This document shows positions 31,292 to 40,786 of a stretch of 64,000 nucleotides of DNA, piece after piece (position 1 is the first letter of the stretch; each line of letters opens with the position of its first letter). A model generated the notes under the pieces. The model was not told the origin of the DNA. It did not search any database and worked only from the letters and a program-made list of their open reading frames with translations. This DNA comes from Vreelandella sp042466685 (GTDB lineage: Bacteria; Pseudomonadota; Gammaproteobacteria; Pseudomonadales; Halomonadaceae), in the NCBI RefSeq assembly GCF_042466685.1, contig NZ_CP170448.1, positions 4,712,001 through 4,776,000 on the forward strand, in the 5' to 3' direction. A program made the position numbers and the translations under genes.

Positions 31292-32842
31292 TCAACCGAC
31301 ACCACTGCCGTAACCAAACGCGACGCTGGCCTCGGGCGCGGTTTCCACCCAGACGCTTTGTGGCACGGTGTATTCGCGCAGGCCATCCAGGCCGCTGGAG
31401 CGGCCAAAGCCGCTGTCGCCAAAGCCGCCGAACGGCGACATGACGCTGATCGCTTTGTAGCTATTAATCCATACCGTACCCGCACGCAGTTGCCCGGCGA
31501 CGCGATGCGCCCGCGCTACATCTTGGCTCCACACCGCACCCGCCAAGCCAAATCGCGTCTCATTGGCGAGTTGAATGGCCTGGTTCTCATCGTCAAACGC
31601 CATGGCGACCAGCACCGGGCCAAACACTTCTTGCTGGGTGATCTCCATATCCGGCGTGACATCAACCAGCACGGTAGGCGCGATAAAGTAGCCCTGGGCT
31701 TCATCTGGCAACCCTGCTGGGCGCTTGCCACCCGTCAAGAGCCGCGCGCCCGCGGCGACAGCGGCGTCAATCATTCGCGTCACTTGCTCAAACTGACGGT
31801 GGTTCTGCAGTGGCCCCATGCGGGTGCCTTCGTCGCTAGGTAAGCCCACTGGAATCTGCTCTGCTGCACGTGCCAAGCGGGTGGTGACCTGCTCAAACAC
31901 CGAGCGCTCAATCAATAAGCGCGACCCTGCCACACAGCTCTGGCCAGCGGCGGCAAAAATGGCCGCCTGGGCACCCGCCACCGCTTCATCCAGTTTGGCA
32001 TCGGCAAACACGATATTAGCCGACTTGCCCCCAAGCTCTAGAACGCTGGGCACCAGCCGCCGTGCGCCCGCCTCGGCAATCATACGGCCACTCTGGGGCG
32101 AGCCCACAAACACCAGCTTGCTAATGGCCAGGTGATCGGTCAGCGCCGCACCGGTCGTTTTGCCCAGCCCGTTGACGATATTGATCAGCCCTTTAGGGAG
32201 CCCGCCGCTTTCAAGTAACTTGGCAATCACCACTGATGAGAACGGTGTTAACTCAGAGGGCTTCAATACGGCGGCGTTGCCTGCGGCAATGGCCGGGGCC
32301 AGTTGCCAGGCGCAGGTAAACATCGGCGCATTCCAAGGAGTAATTTGCCCCACTACGCCGTACGGCACATGGCGCACATAGTTAAGGTGCGAGGTAGGTA
32401 CCGGAATCACTTCGCCATGCTGTTTGTCGCACCAGCCCGCGTAGTACTCGAACATCTCGCGCACTTTGCCGACTTCAGCGCGGCAGTCTCGAATCGGCTT
32501 ACCGGCAACGACACTTTCCAACTGCGCCAGCGCCTCTTCATGGCCCTCCAGACCGCGTATGGCGGCATTCATGCGTCGACCGCGCTCGCTGGCGGTCAGC
32601 GCCATCCATTCGCGCTGCCCACGCTCAGCCGCTTGGGCGGCACGCTCAATCAACCCAGCGCCTGCGTCTCGATAACTCACCAGCGTTTCGCCGGTGGCCG
32701 GGTTAGTCAGGGTGATCGCATCCCCTTCCCCCGCGACTAATTCACCATTAACCCAGTTACTCAGTGGCGTGGCAGCGGCTAACCCGAAACCTTCGAGCAG
32801 TTCGGTAAGATGATCACTAGCGTGTTGGCTGAGTGCGTTCAT
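31292..32842 (-). CDS. NAD(P)-dependent aldehyde dehydrogenase
   Basis: A 516-residue ALDH-superfamily enzyme that oxidises an aldehyde to a carboxylic acid. Seen: the cofactor segment ITPWNAPMFTCAWQLAPAIA with AAVLKPSELTPFSS, the general base in LELGGKSANIVFADA, the nucleophile in AAGQSCVAGSR, EVFGPVL and a C-terminal SPFGGFGDSGFGRSSGLDGL. Its start overlaps the stop of the hydroxyacid dehydrogenase gene by 4 bp, implying consecutive reactions: an alcohol/hydroxyacid oxidised to an aldehyde and then to the acid. The real substrate is unknown. Confidence 0.92.
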   Translation of the reverse strand: MNALSQHASDHLTELLEGFGLAAATPLSNWVNGELVAGEGDAITLTNPATGETLVSYRDAGAGLIERAAQAAERGQREWMALTASERGRRMNAAIRGLEGHEEALAQLESVVAGKPIRDCRAEVGKVREMFEYYAGWCDKQHGEVIPVPTSHLNYVRHVPYGVVGQITPWNAPMFTCAWQLAPAIAAGNAAVLKPSELTPFSSVVIAKLLESGGLPKGLINIVNGLGKTTGAALTDHLAISKLVFVGSPQSGRMIAEAGARRLVPSVLELGGKSANIVFADAKLDEAVAGAQAAIFAAAGQSCVAGSRLLIERSVFEQVTTRLARAAEQIPVGLPSDEGTRMGPLQNHRQFEQVTRMIDAAVAAGARLLTGGKRPAGLPDEAQGYFIAPTVLVDVTPDMEITQQEVFGPVLVAMAFDDENQAIQLANETRFGLAGAVWSQDVARAHRVAGQLRAGTVWINSYKAISVMSPFGGFGDSGFGRSSGLDGLREYTVPQSVWVETAPEASVAFGYGSGVG

Positions 32843-33729
32843 TGGTTGCCCTCCGCTTGAGTAGCACGTGCTAAAATCGGCGTGGTGATATGGTTAAAGT
32901 CGTCACTATCGGCGGGGTGATCGGCGTTCCCGTGCCAGGCATCAACAACGGCTTGTAACAGCAGCAGTGGAATACCCAGTTGCTCAGCGGCATCCCGCGC
33001 CAGACGCAGGTCTTTACGCATCAAGCCGGTGGTAAAGCCTGAGTCGAAACGTTCACTTAGCACCCACTCGGGGAAATTCACTTCGCTAACCGCGCTGCGT
33101 CCGGAGCCACTATTGAGCCCCGCCAAACAGGCGGCGGGTTCAACGCCTGCTTTGGCTGCCATGGCGACTGCCTCTGCTGTGGTCAACAAGTGCGCCGCAC
33201 ACAGGTAGTTATTGGCCAGCTTCACCACATGGCCGCAGCCTGGGCCGCCCACACGGGTGCGCTTGGCCGACATCGCTTCCAGCATCGGCATCACCCGCTT
33301 GATGGTAGCTTCATCGCCGCCCAACAACATACCAAGCTTGCCGCTGGCCGCGCCTTTTGGGCCGCCGCTGACCGGGGCGTCCAGCCACTCAAGGCCCGCT
33401 GCGATGACGCTTTCAGCCAGTTCGCGACTAACCTGAGGATCACTTGTCGACGTATCCACAATCACACTGCCTTTCGGCGCTAGGCTGAGTAAGCCCGGTG
33501 ATTGCTCAATCACCTCGCGCACATGGGCGGAAGTCGGCAGCGACAGCAGGTACACATCGCTTGCAGGAAGTTCTTCGGGCGCCACGACTGGTACCCCCTG
33601 GGCAGCGAGGCGCGACCGCGCCTGCTCAAATAGATCGCTACCCGTCACTTCAAACCCTGCTGCTTTGAGGGTGAGCGCCATATTGCCGCCCATCTGCCCC
33701 AGCCCAATGACCGTAATGGTTAAAGACAT
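32839..33729 (-). CDS. NAD(P)-dependent beta-hydroxyacid dehydrogenase (HIBADH family)
   Basis: A 296-residue 3-hydroxyisobutyrate/tartronate-semialdehyde reductase family enzyme. Seen: Rossmann motif GLGQMGGNMALTLKAAGFEV at the N-terminus, the substrate signature DAPVSGGPKGAASGKLGML, and the catalytic lysine in HVVKLANNYLCAAH. It is translationally coupled to the aldehyde dehydrogenase (4-bp overlap). The pair recalls valine or glyoxylate-type catabolism, but neither substrate can be chosen from sequence. The 131 bp upstream separate it from the M20 gene and hold no clear terminator. Confidence 0.9.
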   Translation of the reverse strand: MSLTITVIGLGQMGGNMALTLKAAGFEVTGSDLFEQARSRLAAQGVPVVAPEELPASDVYLLSLPTSAHVREVIEQSPGLLSLAPKGSVIVDTSTSDPQVSRELAESVIAAGLEWLDAPVSGGPKGAASGKLGMLLGGDEATIKRVMPMLEAMSAKRTRVGGPGCGHVVKLANNYLCAAHLLTTAEAVAMAAKAGVEPAACLAGLNSGSGRSAVSEVNFPEWVLSERFDSGFTTGLMRKDLRLARDAAEQLGIPLLLLQAVVDAWHGNADHPADSDDFNHITTPILARATQAEGNQ

Positions 33730-33860
33730 CCTAAAACTCCCTATAGCGCTTTTTGGGTAACGTGGCGCCGTGTTCGGTGTTGATATTTGGCGTAGACGCT
33801 CCCCTACCCATTGGGCATCAGAGAGCGAATAACGCTGGTTGTTTAGGTTTAACGTTTGAT

Positions 33861-35018
33861 TTAGACGAGCAGTGCGCTTACCAGCTCCACCCAGTAGCGT
33901 GCGCCTAGCGGCAATAGTTCATCGTTAAAGTCATAGCGCGGGTTGTGCAGCGACGCAGACGCCTCGCCGTTGCCCATCCAGATATAGGCACCAGGGCGCT
34001 CGGTAAGTAGAAACGAGAAATCCTCAGAGGCCATGCTGGGCGGCGGGTTACGAATCACATTCTCGCTACCGAGTATGCTCTCCAGTACCGTGGCGCAGTG
34101 CTGCGCGTTTTCAGGGGTATTGATAGTGGCGGGATAGCAGCGTTGGTAATCCAGCTCAACGGCCAAGCCATGAAACTCCGCCAAGCTGGCAATCGCCTGC
34201 TTAAAGCGCGCCTCCAAATGCTCTTTTAGCGTCATATCAAAGCAGCGCAGCGTGCCACGCAGCGCTACCTGCTCGGGAATTACGTTGAAGGTGTCCCCCG
34301 CATTGATACTGGTAATACTCAGCACGGCAGATTTGTCCGGGGGTGTTTCGCGACTCACCAGCCCTTGCAGCTGGCTGATCAGTTGGCAGCTCGCCAACAC
34401 CGTATCAGTACCTAAGTGCGGCATCGCCGCATGGCAGCCTTTGCCGGTCAGCGTTAGGCTAAAGATGTCAAAGGCTGCCATCACGTCGGTATCGTGCACC
34501 GCGGCAACGCCTACCGGCAGACCCGGCCAGTTGTGTAGGCCGTACACCGCATCCATGGGGAAGCGCTCGAACAGCCCCTCTTCGACCATCACCCGCCCGC
34601 CGCCGGCATTCTCTTCAGCAGGTTGAAAGATAAACACCACACGCCCTTTAAAATCAGGCTGCTGCTTTAACGCCCAGGCGGCGCCCAGCAGCATGGTGGT
34701 GTGGCCATCGTGGCCGCAGGCGTGCATCTTGCCAGGTGTTTGTGAGGCGTAGGCCAGCGCCGTCTCTTCGCGAATATCCAGGGCGTCAATATCGGCCCGT
34801 AGGCCGATCGTTTTACCTTCTCCCTGTTGTCCATCCAGAGTGGCCACCACCCCCGTGCCAGCAATACCGGTGGTCACTTCAAAGCCCCACTCAGTCAGCA
34901 ACTCGGCAATGCGTGCGCTGGTGCGGTGCTCCTCAAACGCCGTTTCCGGGTGCTGGTGAAAATCATGGCGCCACGCTTTGAGCTCTGCGCTATCCGGTAA
35001 GTCTACTGAAGCAGTCAT
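33861..35018 (-). CDS. M20-family amidohydrolase (hippurate/N-acyl-amino-acid hydrolase type)
   Basis: A 385-residue zinc or manganese amidohydrolase. Seen: DFHQHPETAFEEHRTSARIA near the N-terminus, the metal site MHACGHDGHTTMLLGAAWAL around residue 98, the catalytic FQPAEENAGGGRVMVEEGLF, GLHNWPGLPVG, and the C-terminal metal ligand region SMASEDFSFLL. This pattern is that of HipO/IAA-amino-acid hydrolase enzymes, which split N-acyl amino acids. It lies 10 bp after a two-gene membrane system and is probably co-transcribed with it, suggesting that the membrane proteins carry its substrate or product. Confidence 0.9.
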   Translation of the reverse strand: MTASVDLPDSAELKAWRHDFHQHPETAFEEHRTSARIAELLTEWGFEVTTGIAGTGVVATLDGQQGEGKTIGLRADIDALDIREETALAYASQTPGKMHACGHDGHTTMLLGAAWALKQQPDFKGRVVFIFQPAEENAGGGRVMVEEGLFERFPMDAVYGLHNWPGLPVGVAAVHDTDVMAAFDIFSLTLTGKGCHAAMPHLGTDTVLASCQLISQLQGLVSRETPPDKSAVLSITSINAGDTFNVIPEQVALRGTLRCFDMTLKEHLEARFKQAIASLAEFHGLAVELDYQRCYPATINTPENAQHCATVLESILGSENVIRNPPPSMASEDFSFLLTERPGAYIWMGNGEASASLHNPRYDFNDELLPLGARYWVELVSALLV

Positions 35019-35028
35019 CGTCTTATCC

Positions 35029-35523
35029 TTAAAGCATCATGTGGGCGACAACGGCAGAGCCAATAAAGGTGCCGGTGAAGACCAACAGGGCCACAATTAC
35101 CAGCTTCCAGCCGGTTTGCTTGAACATGGCAAACTCACGGCCGGTCAGTGCCAGCCCGGCATAGGCCAATACCGGCGTCACTACCGCTAAGAAATCCACC
35201 TCAGCTAGCCGTGCGATGATCCAGCCATTACCCGGGAAGAAGGGCAACGTTGCGATAATGCTCACCAGCGACACCCAAGCCACACTGGGTAGATAAAAAG
35301 GGCAAAATCGCCCAATCACCAAACCGATAATGACCATCACATACAGAATCAGCATACCCGGCAGCGCATCTAACAGCGGCGAGCCGTTGACGATATTGCT
35401 AAACCACGCCGCCACACACACCGCTGCCAGTACCAACGCGGTTTTACCCAGCTGATTTTCTGGGCGTAGCTCTTTTAACGCCTCAGCGTCGAATTGATCG
35501 ATCGGGCTCTCATGAGTTTTCAT
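35029..35523 (-). CDS. Small integral membrane protein, partner of the DUF3100 protein
   Basis: A 164-residue protein: a hydrophilic N-terminal 25 residues (DQFDAEALKELRPENQLGKT), then about five hydrophobic segments with a central FCPFYLPSVAWVSLVSIIAT. I recognise no named domain. Its start overlaps the DUF3100 gene by 14 bp and its end is 10 bp before the amidohydrolase, so all three are expressed together. It most probably forms a membrane complex with the DUF3100 protein. Confidence 0.8.
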   Translation of the reverse strand: MKTHESPIDQFDAEALKELRPENQLGKTALVLAAVCVAAWFSNIVNGSPLLDALPGMLILYVMVIIGLVIGRFCPFYLPSVAWVSLVSIIATLPFFPGNGWIIARLAEVDFLAVVTPVLAYAGLALTGREFAMFKQTGWKLVIVALLVFTGTFIGSAVVAHMML

Positions 35524-36328
35524 GGCTAACCTCCTGGCGCGAACCTTTTAAGCGCTTGTACATCCACTCGGTGATCGGTAGCGCGATAAATAGCGAGATA
35601 TACAGACCGGTAGCGTAGGTAAGCAGGTTGCTTGCCCCGGCAAAGGCGAGTAGTTCGTCTTTGGATGCGGGTACCGCTTCGGCCAACGCAGCCGAACACG
35701 CCGCCACCATACTGCCGCTGCCCACCCCGCAGGCCATGGCCAAGGCACGAATATCGAGAATATCCAGCGAGGCGATATAGCCCGCCATTAAGGCAAAGTA
35801 GAGCGTACCGAACATGGTGCCCACGACGTAAACGCCCATAATGCCAATACCTTCAGGGCTTCTTAGCCCGTAACGGTCTGAAATAATGGCAATATTGGGC
35901 TCACGGGCGATAGAGTAGGTGGCACCGATCGCTTCACGGCCCATCTTGAGCACTAATACCGCAAAGGGTAGCGCGATCAGCATGGTGCCCAGATTGCCCA
36001 GTTCCTGGAGAATCAGCGCAGGGCCGGCAGCTATGATCTGCTCGATCGCTGGGCCAATGGTGGAACCGAATTTGGCGATAAACGGCAGGATGGCGATCAG
36101 GATGATCGGGCCGGCGGCGTTGCTGACCGGCTTGGGAATGACCTTGCCCATTGTCGAGAAAAGGTGGGGGTTAAACAAAACGCCAATCACAAAGGCGTAG
36201 AGCAGTGGTAGTAATAGCAGTGTTCCAGGCCCAAGAGGGATACGTACGATGCCGATCCACTCGGCAAACATCGACGTCACGATCACCGTTAGGTGAAGAC
36301 GCCAGTCCAGCAGCAGTTTGAGATCCAT
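35510..36328 (-). CDS. DUF3100-type integral membrane protein
   Basis: A 272-residue membrane protein with about seven or eight hydrophobic segments. Distinct features are GPGTLLLLPLLYAFVIGVLF near residue 33, LGTMLIALPFAVLVLKMGRE in the middle, a polar intramembrane GRE/GLRSPEGIGIMGVYVVGTMF segment and ACGVGSGSMVAACSAAL, whose small-residue pattern resembles a re-entrant transport loop. DUF3100 has no assigned function to my knowledge. Pairing with a small membrane partner and an M20 amidohydrolase points to a carboxylate or acyl-amino-acid transporter. It is first in the minus-strand operon. Confidence 0.8.
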   Translation of the reverse strand: MDLKLLLDWRLHLTVIVTSMFAEWIGIVRIPLGPGTLLLLPLLYAFVIGVLFNPHLFSTMGKVIPKPVSNAAGPIILIAILPFIAKFGSTIGPAIEQIIAAGPALILQELGNLGTMLIALPFAVLVLKMGREAIGATYSIAREPNIAIISDRYGLRSPEGIGIMGVYVVGTMFGTLYFALMAGYIASLDILDIRALAMACGVGSGSMVAACSAALAEAVPASKDELLAFAGASNLLTYATGLYISLFIALPITEWMYKRLKGSRQEVSHENS

Positions 36329-36500
36329 AGGAGTGTCCCTGTTTTTTTTAGAGTCACCCCGAGTATCGAAAGGTTACTGTTTCAATCATAGGGCTTTAGT
36401 GCGCTATTTTTTAGAACACTCAACCGTTGAGCGCTGAGGTAGCGACATCCAACGCTCACACATTTATACTAAAGTCTAATAAACACCTATAAGAGCTTTT

Positions 36501-38711
36501 ATGCCCCTATCTTTACCGCTTCGACGCCTTTGGACACTGGATAAATTCGCCTACAGCCTGCGCGTTTTTATAGCGTTCAGCGGGGCGTTGCTATTTAGCG
36601 GTTTAATGGGTGATGTGGCGCTGGTCATTCCGCTGTTTCTAGGCATTATCGCCTGTGCGCTGTCTGAAACCGACGACAGTTGGCAAGGCCGCCTTCAAGC
36701 GTTGCTGGTAACGCTGGTCTGCTTTACGTCAGCGTCCTTTATCGTGCAGTGGCTATTTCCCTGGCCGTGGCTGTTTGTTATTGGCCTAGGACTTTCCACC
36801 TTTACGCTGATTATGCTCGGCGCTATCGGCCAGCGTTACGCCACTATTGCCTCTGGTACGCTGATACTGTCGATCTACTCGATGATCAACATCGAGCAGC
36901 ACGGCGGGGTGGATGAAGACGTCGCTGCGCGCCAGTTGCTGCTATTGGCGGGAGCGGTGTGGTACGGGCTAATTTCAGTGGTGTGGTGCGCACTGTTTTC
37001 GCGCCAGCCGGTCAAGCAGAGCATGGCGAGGGTGTACAAGGCGCTGGGTGAGTTTCTGATACTGAAATCGGCGCTGTTTGAACCGGTACGCGGTGTCGAT
37101 GTGGAAGCGCGCCGGGTGGCCTTGGCACGCCAGAACGGCAAAGTGGTCGATGCGCTCAATCAAGCCAAAGAGATGATTTTCCGGCGCTTAGAGGGTCAGC
37201 GTGGCGACCAAAAACTCAATCGCTACCTGCGCATCTATTTTATTGCCCAGGACATCCACGAACGCGCCAGCTCTACCCACTACCCCTATAGCGCGCTCAG
37301 CAAAGCATTTTTCCACCACGATGTGCTGTTTCGCTGTCAGCGGCTGCTGGATCAACAGGGGCGCGCCTGCCGCCAGCTAGCGAAATCGCTGCTGCTCAAC
37401 CGCCCGTTTGACCACCAGCAGAGCGAAGAGGCGTTGGCCGACCTACACGCCTCGATTGAGAACCTACGTGATCGGGGCAAGCCCGAGTGGCGCCCGCTGC
37501 TTTACCCGCTGAGCGCGCTGGCAGAGAATCTGGCCACGCTGGAAAGCCAGTTGGCCAGTGCCCATAACCCCGGCGTCAGCGATGAGCGGCGCGACAGTTC
37601 GCTATATGACCGCTCGCCGTCAAGTTTGCTGGAAGCGTGGAAGCGGGTGCGTCTGAACTTTACTCTCGGCTCCCCCACCTTTCGACACGCGACGCGGCTC
37701 TCTATCGCGCTGATGATCGGCTATGGCCTCCTTCAGTGGATCGACCCAGAGCAGGGCTTTTGGATTCTGCTAACCACGCTGTTTGTTTGCCGCCCCAACT
37801 TTGCCACCACGCGGCGATTTTTGTCACAGCGGATAATGGGCACGATACTGGGCCTGACAGTAGGGTGGGCGTCGATCAGCCTCTTTCCGCACCCGCTTGT
37901 GCAGAGCATGATTGCCGTGGCCGCGGGGGTGTCCTTCTTCGCCAACCGCGAAAAGCACTATGTGATCGCCACCGCGTCCATCACGCTGCTCGTGCTGTGC
38001 AGTTTCAATCAGGTAGGCGACGGCTATGACCTGATTCTGCCTCGGCTGCTCGACACCCTGCTTGGCTCGCTCATTGCGGGCTTAGCGGTGTTTTTTATTC
38101 TGCCCGACTGGCAGGGACGCAGGCTTTACCGCGAGGCCGCCAACGCACTGAATAACCACCGCCGCTATCTTGAAGAAATTATTCACCAATACGAGGAAGG
38201 CAAGCAGGACGACTTAGCCTACCGTTTGGCACGGCGCAATGCCCATAACGCCGATGCAGCGCTCTCCACCCTGCTTACCAATATGCTCCATGAGCCGGGG
38301 CACTACCGAAAATTGGACGCGGACAACGGGCTGCGCTTTCTGGTGCTCTCCAACACCCTACTCAGCCATCTCTCTGCCTTGGGCGCCCATCGCCACCAGT
38401 TAGCAGACGATGAAGATGACGCCACGCTAGTGCCGGTAGCAAAACGTATTGGCGAGCTGCTGGGACAAATCGCCGAGCAATTAAACCAGCGCCAGCCGGT
38501 TGAGCCACTAGCGGATCAAGCCGCTGAACTGTTAGCCCAGCTAAATGAACAAAACGTGAAAGCTGAAGACGAACAGGCGGTTTCGCTTTATCGCCCTATC
38601 CAGAGTCAGTTACGCCTTATTACCGAGCAACTCGCCCCGCTGGGCGAGGCGGCGAATCGGTTGGTGGGAAGCGAAGATCACACGCCAAGCAGCGCCACCG
38701 CAAACGCCTAA
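36501..38711 (+). CDS. yccS: FUSC/YccS-family inner membrane protein
   Basis: A 736-residue protein with two membrane blocks (about residues 15-165 and 395-530), each of six short hydrophobic segments, separated and followed by long helical cytoplasmic domains. The sequence LPLRRLWTLDKFAYSLRVFI and the second-block LLQWIDPEQGFWILLTTLFV are typical of YccS/YhfK proteins, related to FusC/AaeB efflux components. Function is not established. Length compares with E. coli YccS (717). It converges on recG, the two stops overlapping by 4 bp. Confidence 0.9.
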   Translation: MPLSLPLRRLWTLDKFAYSLRVFIAFSGALLFSGLMGDVALVIPLFLGIIACALSETDDSWQGRLQALLVTLVCFTSASFIVQWLFPWPWLFVIGLGLSTFTLIMLGAIGQRYATIASGTLILSIYSMINIEQHGGVDEDVAARQLLLLAGAVWYGLISVVWCALFSRQPVKQSMARVYKALGEFLILKSALFEPVRGVDVEARRVALARQNGKVVDALNQAKEMIFRRLEGQRGDQKLNRYLRIYFIAQDIHERASSTHYPYSALSKAFFHHDVLFRCQRLLDQQGRACRQLAKSLLLNRPFDHQQSEEALADLHASIENLRDRGKPEWRPLLYPLSALAENLATLESQLASAHNPGVSDERRDSSLYDRSPSSLLEAWKRVRLNFTLGSPTFRHATRLSIALMIGYGLLQWIDPEQGFWILLTTLFVCRPNFATTRRFLSQRIMGTILGLTVGWASISLFPHPLVQSMIAVAAGVSFFANREKHYVIATASITLLVLCSFNQVGDGYDLILPRLLDTLLGSLIAGLAVFFILPDWQGRRLYREAANALNNHRRYLEEIIHQYEEGKQDDLAYRLARRNAHNADAALSTLLTNMLHEPGHYRKLDADNGLRFLVLSNTLLSHLSALGAHRHQLADDEDDATLVPVAKRIGELLGQIAEQLNQRQPVEPLADQAAELLAQLNEQNVKAEDEQAVSLYRPIQSQLRLITEQLAPLGEAANRLVGSEDHTPSSATANA

Positions 38712-40786
38712 ACCTGCCCATACCGCCCCCCAGCCTCCCCCAGCCAGCGGCGCACCAATACGGCGGTGATGTCAGGGTTGCCCTGCAGCGTTTGCGCCAT
38801 GGCCGTTACCCGCTCTAGCAGGTCGGCATCGCGCTCCAGGTCGGCAATTTTCATCTGCGCAAGGCCGGTTTGACGGGTGCCGAGGACTTCGCCGGGGCCG
38901 CGGATTTCCAGGTCTTTCTCGGCGATGCGGAAGCCGTCGGTGGTTTCGCGCATGACCGCCAAGCGCTGGCGGGAGCTTTTCGACAGCGGCGGATGGTAGA
39001 GCAGCACGCAAAAGCTTTCCGTGCTACCGCGCCCTACCCGGCCGCGAAGCTGGTGAAGCTGTGAAAGCCCTAGGCGCTCGGGGTTTTCGATAATCATCAG
39101 GCTGGCGTTGGGTACATCCACGCCCACTTCGATCACTGTGGTGGCAACCAGTAGATCCAGTTCTCCTTCTTTAAAGGCGGTCATTACTTCGGCTTTCTCG
39201 CTGGATTTCATGCGCCCGTGAACCAAGCCCACCGCCAACTCAGGTAAGGCGACGGTGAGCTCGTCGCGGGTGACTTCGGCGGCCTGACACTGCAGTACCT
39301 CGGACTCATCGATCAGCGTGCACACCCAGTAGGCCTGGCGGCCTTCGCTGCAGGCTAGCCGAATGCGCTCCACCACTTCCGGGCGGCGCTCATCGGGCAC
39401 CACCACGGTTTTTACCGGCGTACGCCCGGGGGGCAGCTCGTCGATGACCGACACATCCAGATCCGCGTAGGCGCTCATGGCTAGGGTGCGGGGGATCGGC
39501 GTAGCGGTCATGATCAGCTGATGCGGCGTCAGACCGCCCGCCTCGCCCTTCTCGCGCAGCGCCAAGCGTTGGTGCACGCCAAAGCGGTGCTGCTCGTCAA
39601 TAATCGCCAGCCCTAAACACTGGAAGTGAACGTCATCCTGAAACAGCGCGTGGGTACCCACCACCATGCGCGCGCGACCATCGGCGATCGCCGCTTTGGC
39701 ATCCAGCCGCGCTTTGCCTTTGAGCTTTCCCGCCAGCCACGCCACTTCGATGCCCAGCGGCTCAAACCAGGCTTTAAACGACCGGTAGTGCTGCTCTGCA
39801 AGGATTTCCGTCGGCGCCATGATCGCCGCCTGGCAGTTGCCCGCCAGGGCGCTCAGCGCGGCCATGGCGGCGACAACGGTTTTGCCCGAGCCGACATCGC
39901 CTTGAATCAGCCGCAGCATCGGCGCCGGTCGGCTTAAATCGTGGCTGATCTCCTCCAGCACGCGGCGCTGTGCGCCGGTTAAGGCAAAGGGCAGTTGGGC
40001 CAAAAAGCGCGCCTGAAGACTGCGTCCGGAGGGTAGCGTCGGTGCGCCATCCGCCTGAATACGCAGGCGCACTTCGCGCAGGCTCAATTGGTGGGCGAGA
40101 AGTTCCTCCAGCGCTAGCCGCCGAGTGGCCGGGTGCTGGCCGCTGGTCAACTGCTCTATATTCACATCGGGAGGCGGCTGGTGCAGCAAGTGCAGGCTGG
40201 CGTGTAGGCCCGGCAGTTGGAAGCGCGTGAGAAGCGCATCGGGTATTACATCGGGCAAGGCCTCGGGGGCGTCATCCAGTAAACCAAGCGCCTGCTGCGC
40301 CAGGGCGCGTAGCCGCGGCTGGTTCAAGCCTTCGGTGGTGGGGTAAATCGGCGTGAAGTACTCTTCCACCGGGGTCTCACTACCGCCACTGAGCCGGTAT
40401 TCCGGGTGGTAGATCTCTAAACCGGTCGCCCCGGCCCGCGCTTCGCCAAAAGCGCGCACCATGGCGCCAGGACGCATCTGTTGCTGCTGGGCCGGTGAGA
40501 AGTGAAAAAAGCGCAAGCTCAAAATACCGCTAGCATCACGCAGGCGCACCAGCAGGCTGCGGCGGCGCCCTTTGACCACGTCGCAGGCGGTCACTTCGCC
40601 CTCTATCACCGCCTCCTGCCCCGCGCGCAGCAGGCCAATCGGTGTCAGTCGGGTGCGATCCTGATAACGTAGCGGCAGGTGAAACAACAGGTCGCTTACC
40701 CGCTCGATACCCAACCGGCCAAGCTTTAGCGCCAGCGCTTCGCCTACGCCCTTCAGCGCGGTAATCGGCGCGGAAAGATCGCTCAT
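38708..40786 (-). CDS. recG: ATP-dependent DNA helicase RecG
   Basis: A 692-residue branch-migrating helicase that rescues stalled forks. The N-terminal wedge/OB domain (about 1-160; GVGEALALKLGRLGIERVSD, RYQDRTRL) is followed by SF2 motifs: LTGAQRRVL, Walker A GDVGSGKTVVAAMAALSAL, Ib TEILAEQHY, the diagnostic DEQHRFGV (motif II), TATPIPRTLA, ATTVIEVGVDVPNASLM and QLRGRVGRG. Length matches E. coli RecG (693). Its start overlaps the end of oxyR by 4 bp, giving an oxyR-recG operon, an arrangement known in pseudomonads. Confidence 0.97.
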   Translation of the reverse strand: MSDLSAPITALKGVGEALALKLGRLGIERVSDLLFHLPLRYQDRTRLTPIGLLRAGQEAVIEGEVTACDVVKGRRRSLLVRLRDASGILSLRFFHFSPAQQQQMRPGAMVRAFGEARAGATGLEIYHPEYRLSGGSETPVEEYFTPIYPTTEGLNQPRLRALAQQALGLLDDAPEALPDVIPDALLTRFQLPGLHASLHLLHQPPPDVNIEQLTSGQHPATRRLALEELLAHQLSLREVRLRIQADGAPTLPSGRSLQARFLAQLPFALTGAQRRVLEEISHDLSRPAPMLRLIQGDVGSGKTVVAAMAALSALAGNCQAAIMAPTEILAEQHYRSFKAWFEPLGIEVAWLAGKLKGKARLDAKAAIADGRARMVVGTHALFQDDVHFQCLGLAIIDEQHRFGVHQRLALREKGEAGGLTPHQLIMTATPIPRTLAMSAYADLDVSVIDELPPGRTPVKTVVVPDERRPEVVERIRLACSEGRQAYWVCTLIDESEVLQCQAAEVTRDELTVALPELAVGLVHGRMKSSEKAEVMTAFKEGELDLLVATTVIEVGVDVPNASLMIIENPERLGLSQLHQLRGRVGRGSTESFCVLLYHPPLSKSSRQRLAVMRETTDGFRIAEKDLEIRGPGEVLGTRQTGLAQMKIADLERDADLLERVTAMAQTLQGNPDITAVLVRRWLGEAGGRYGQV

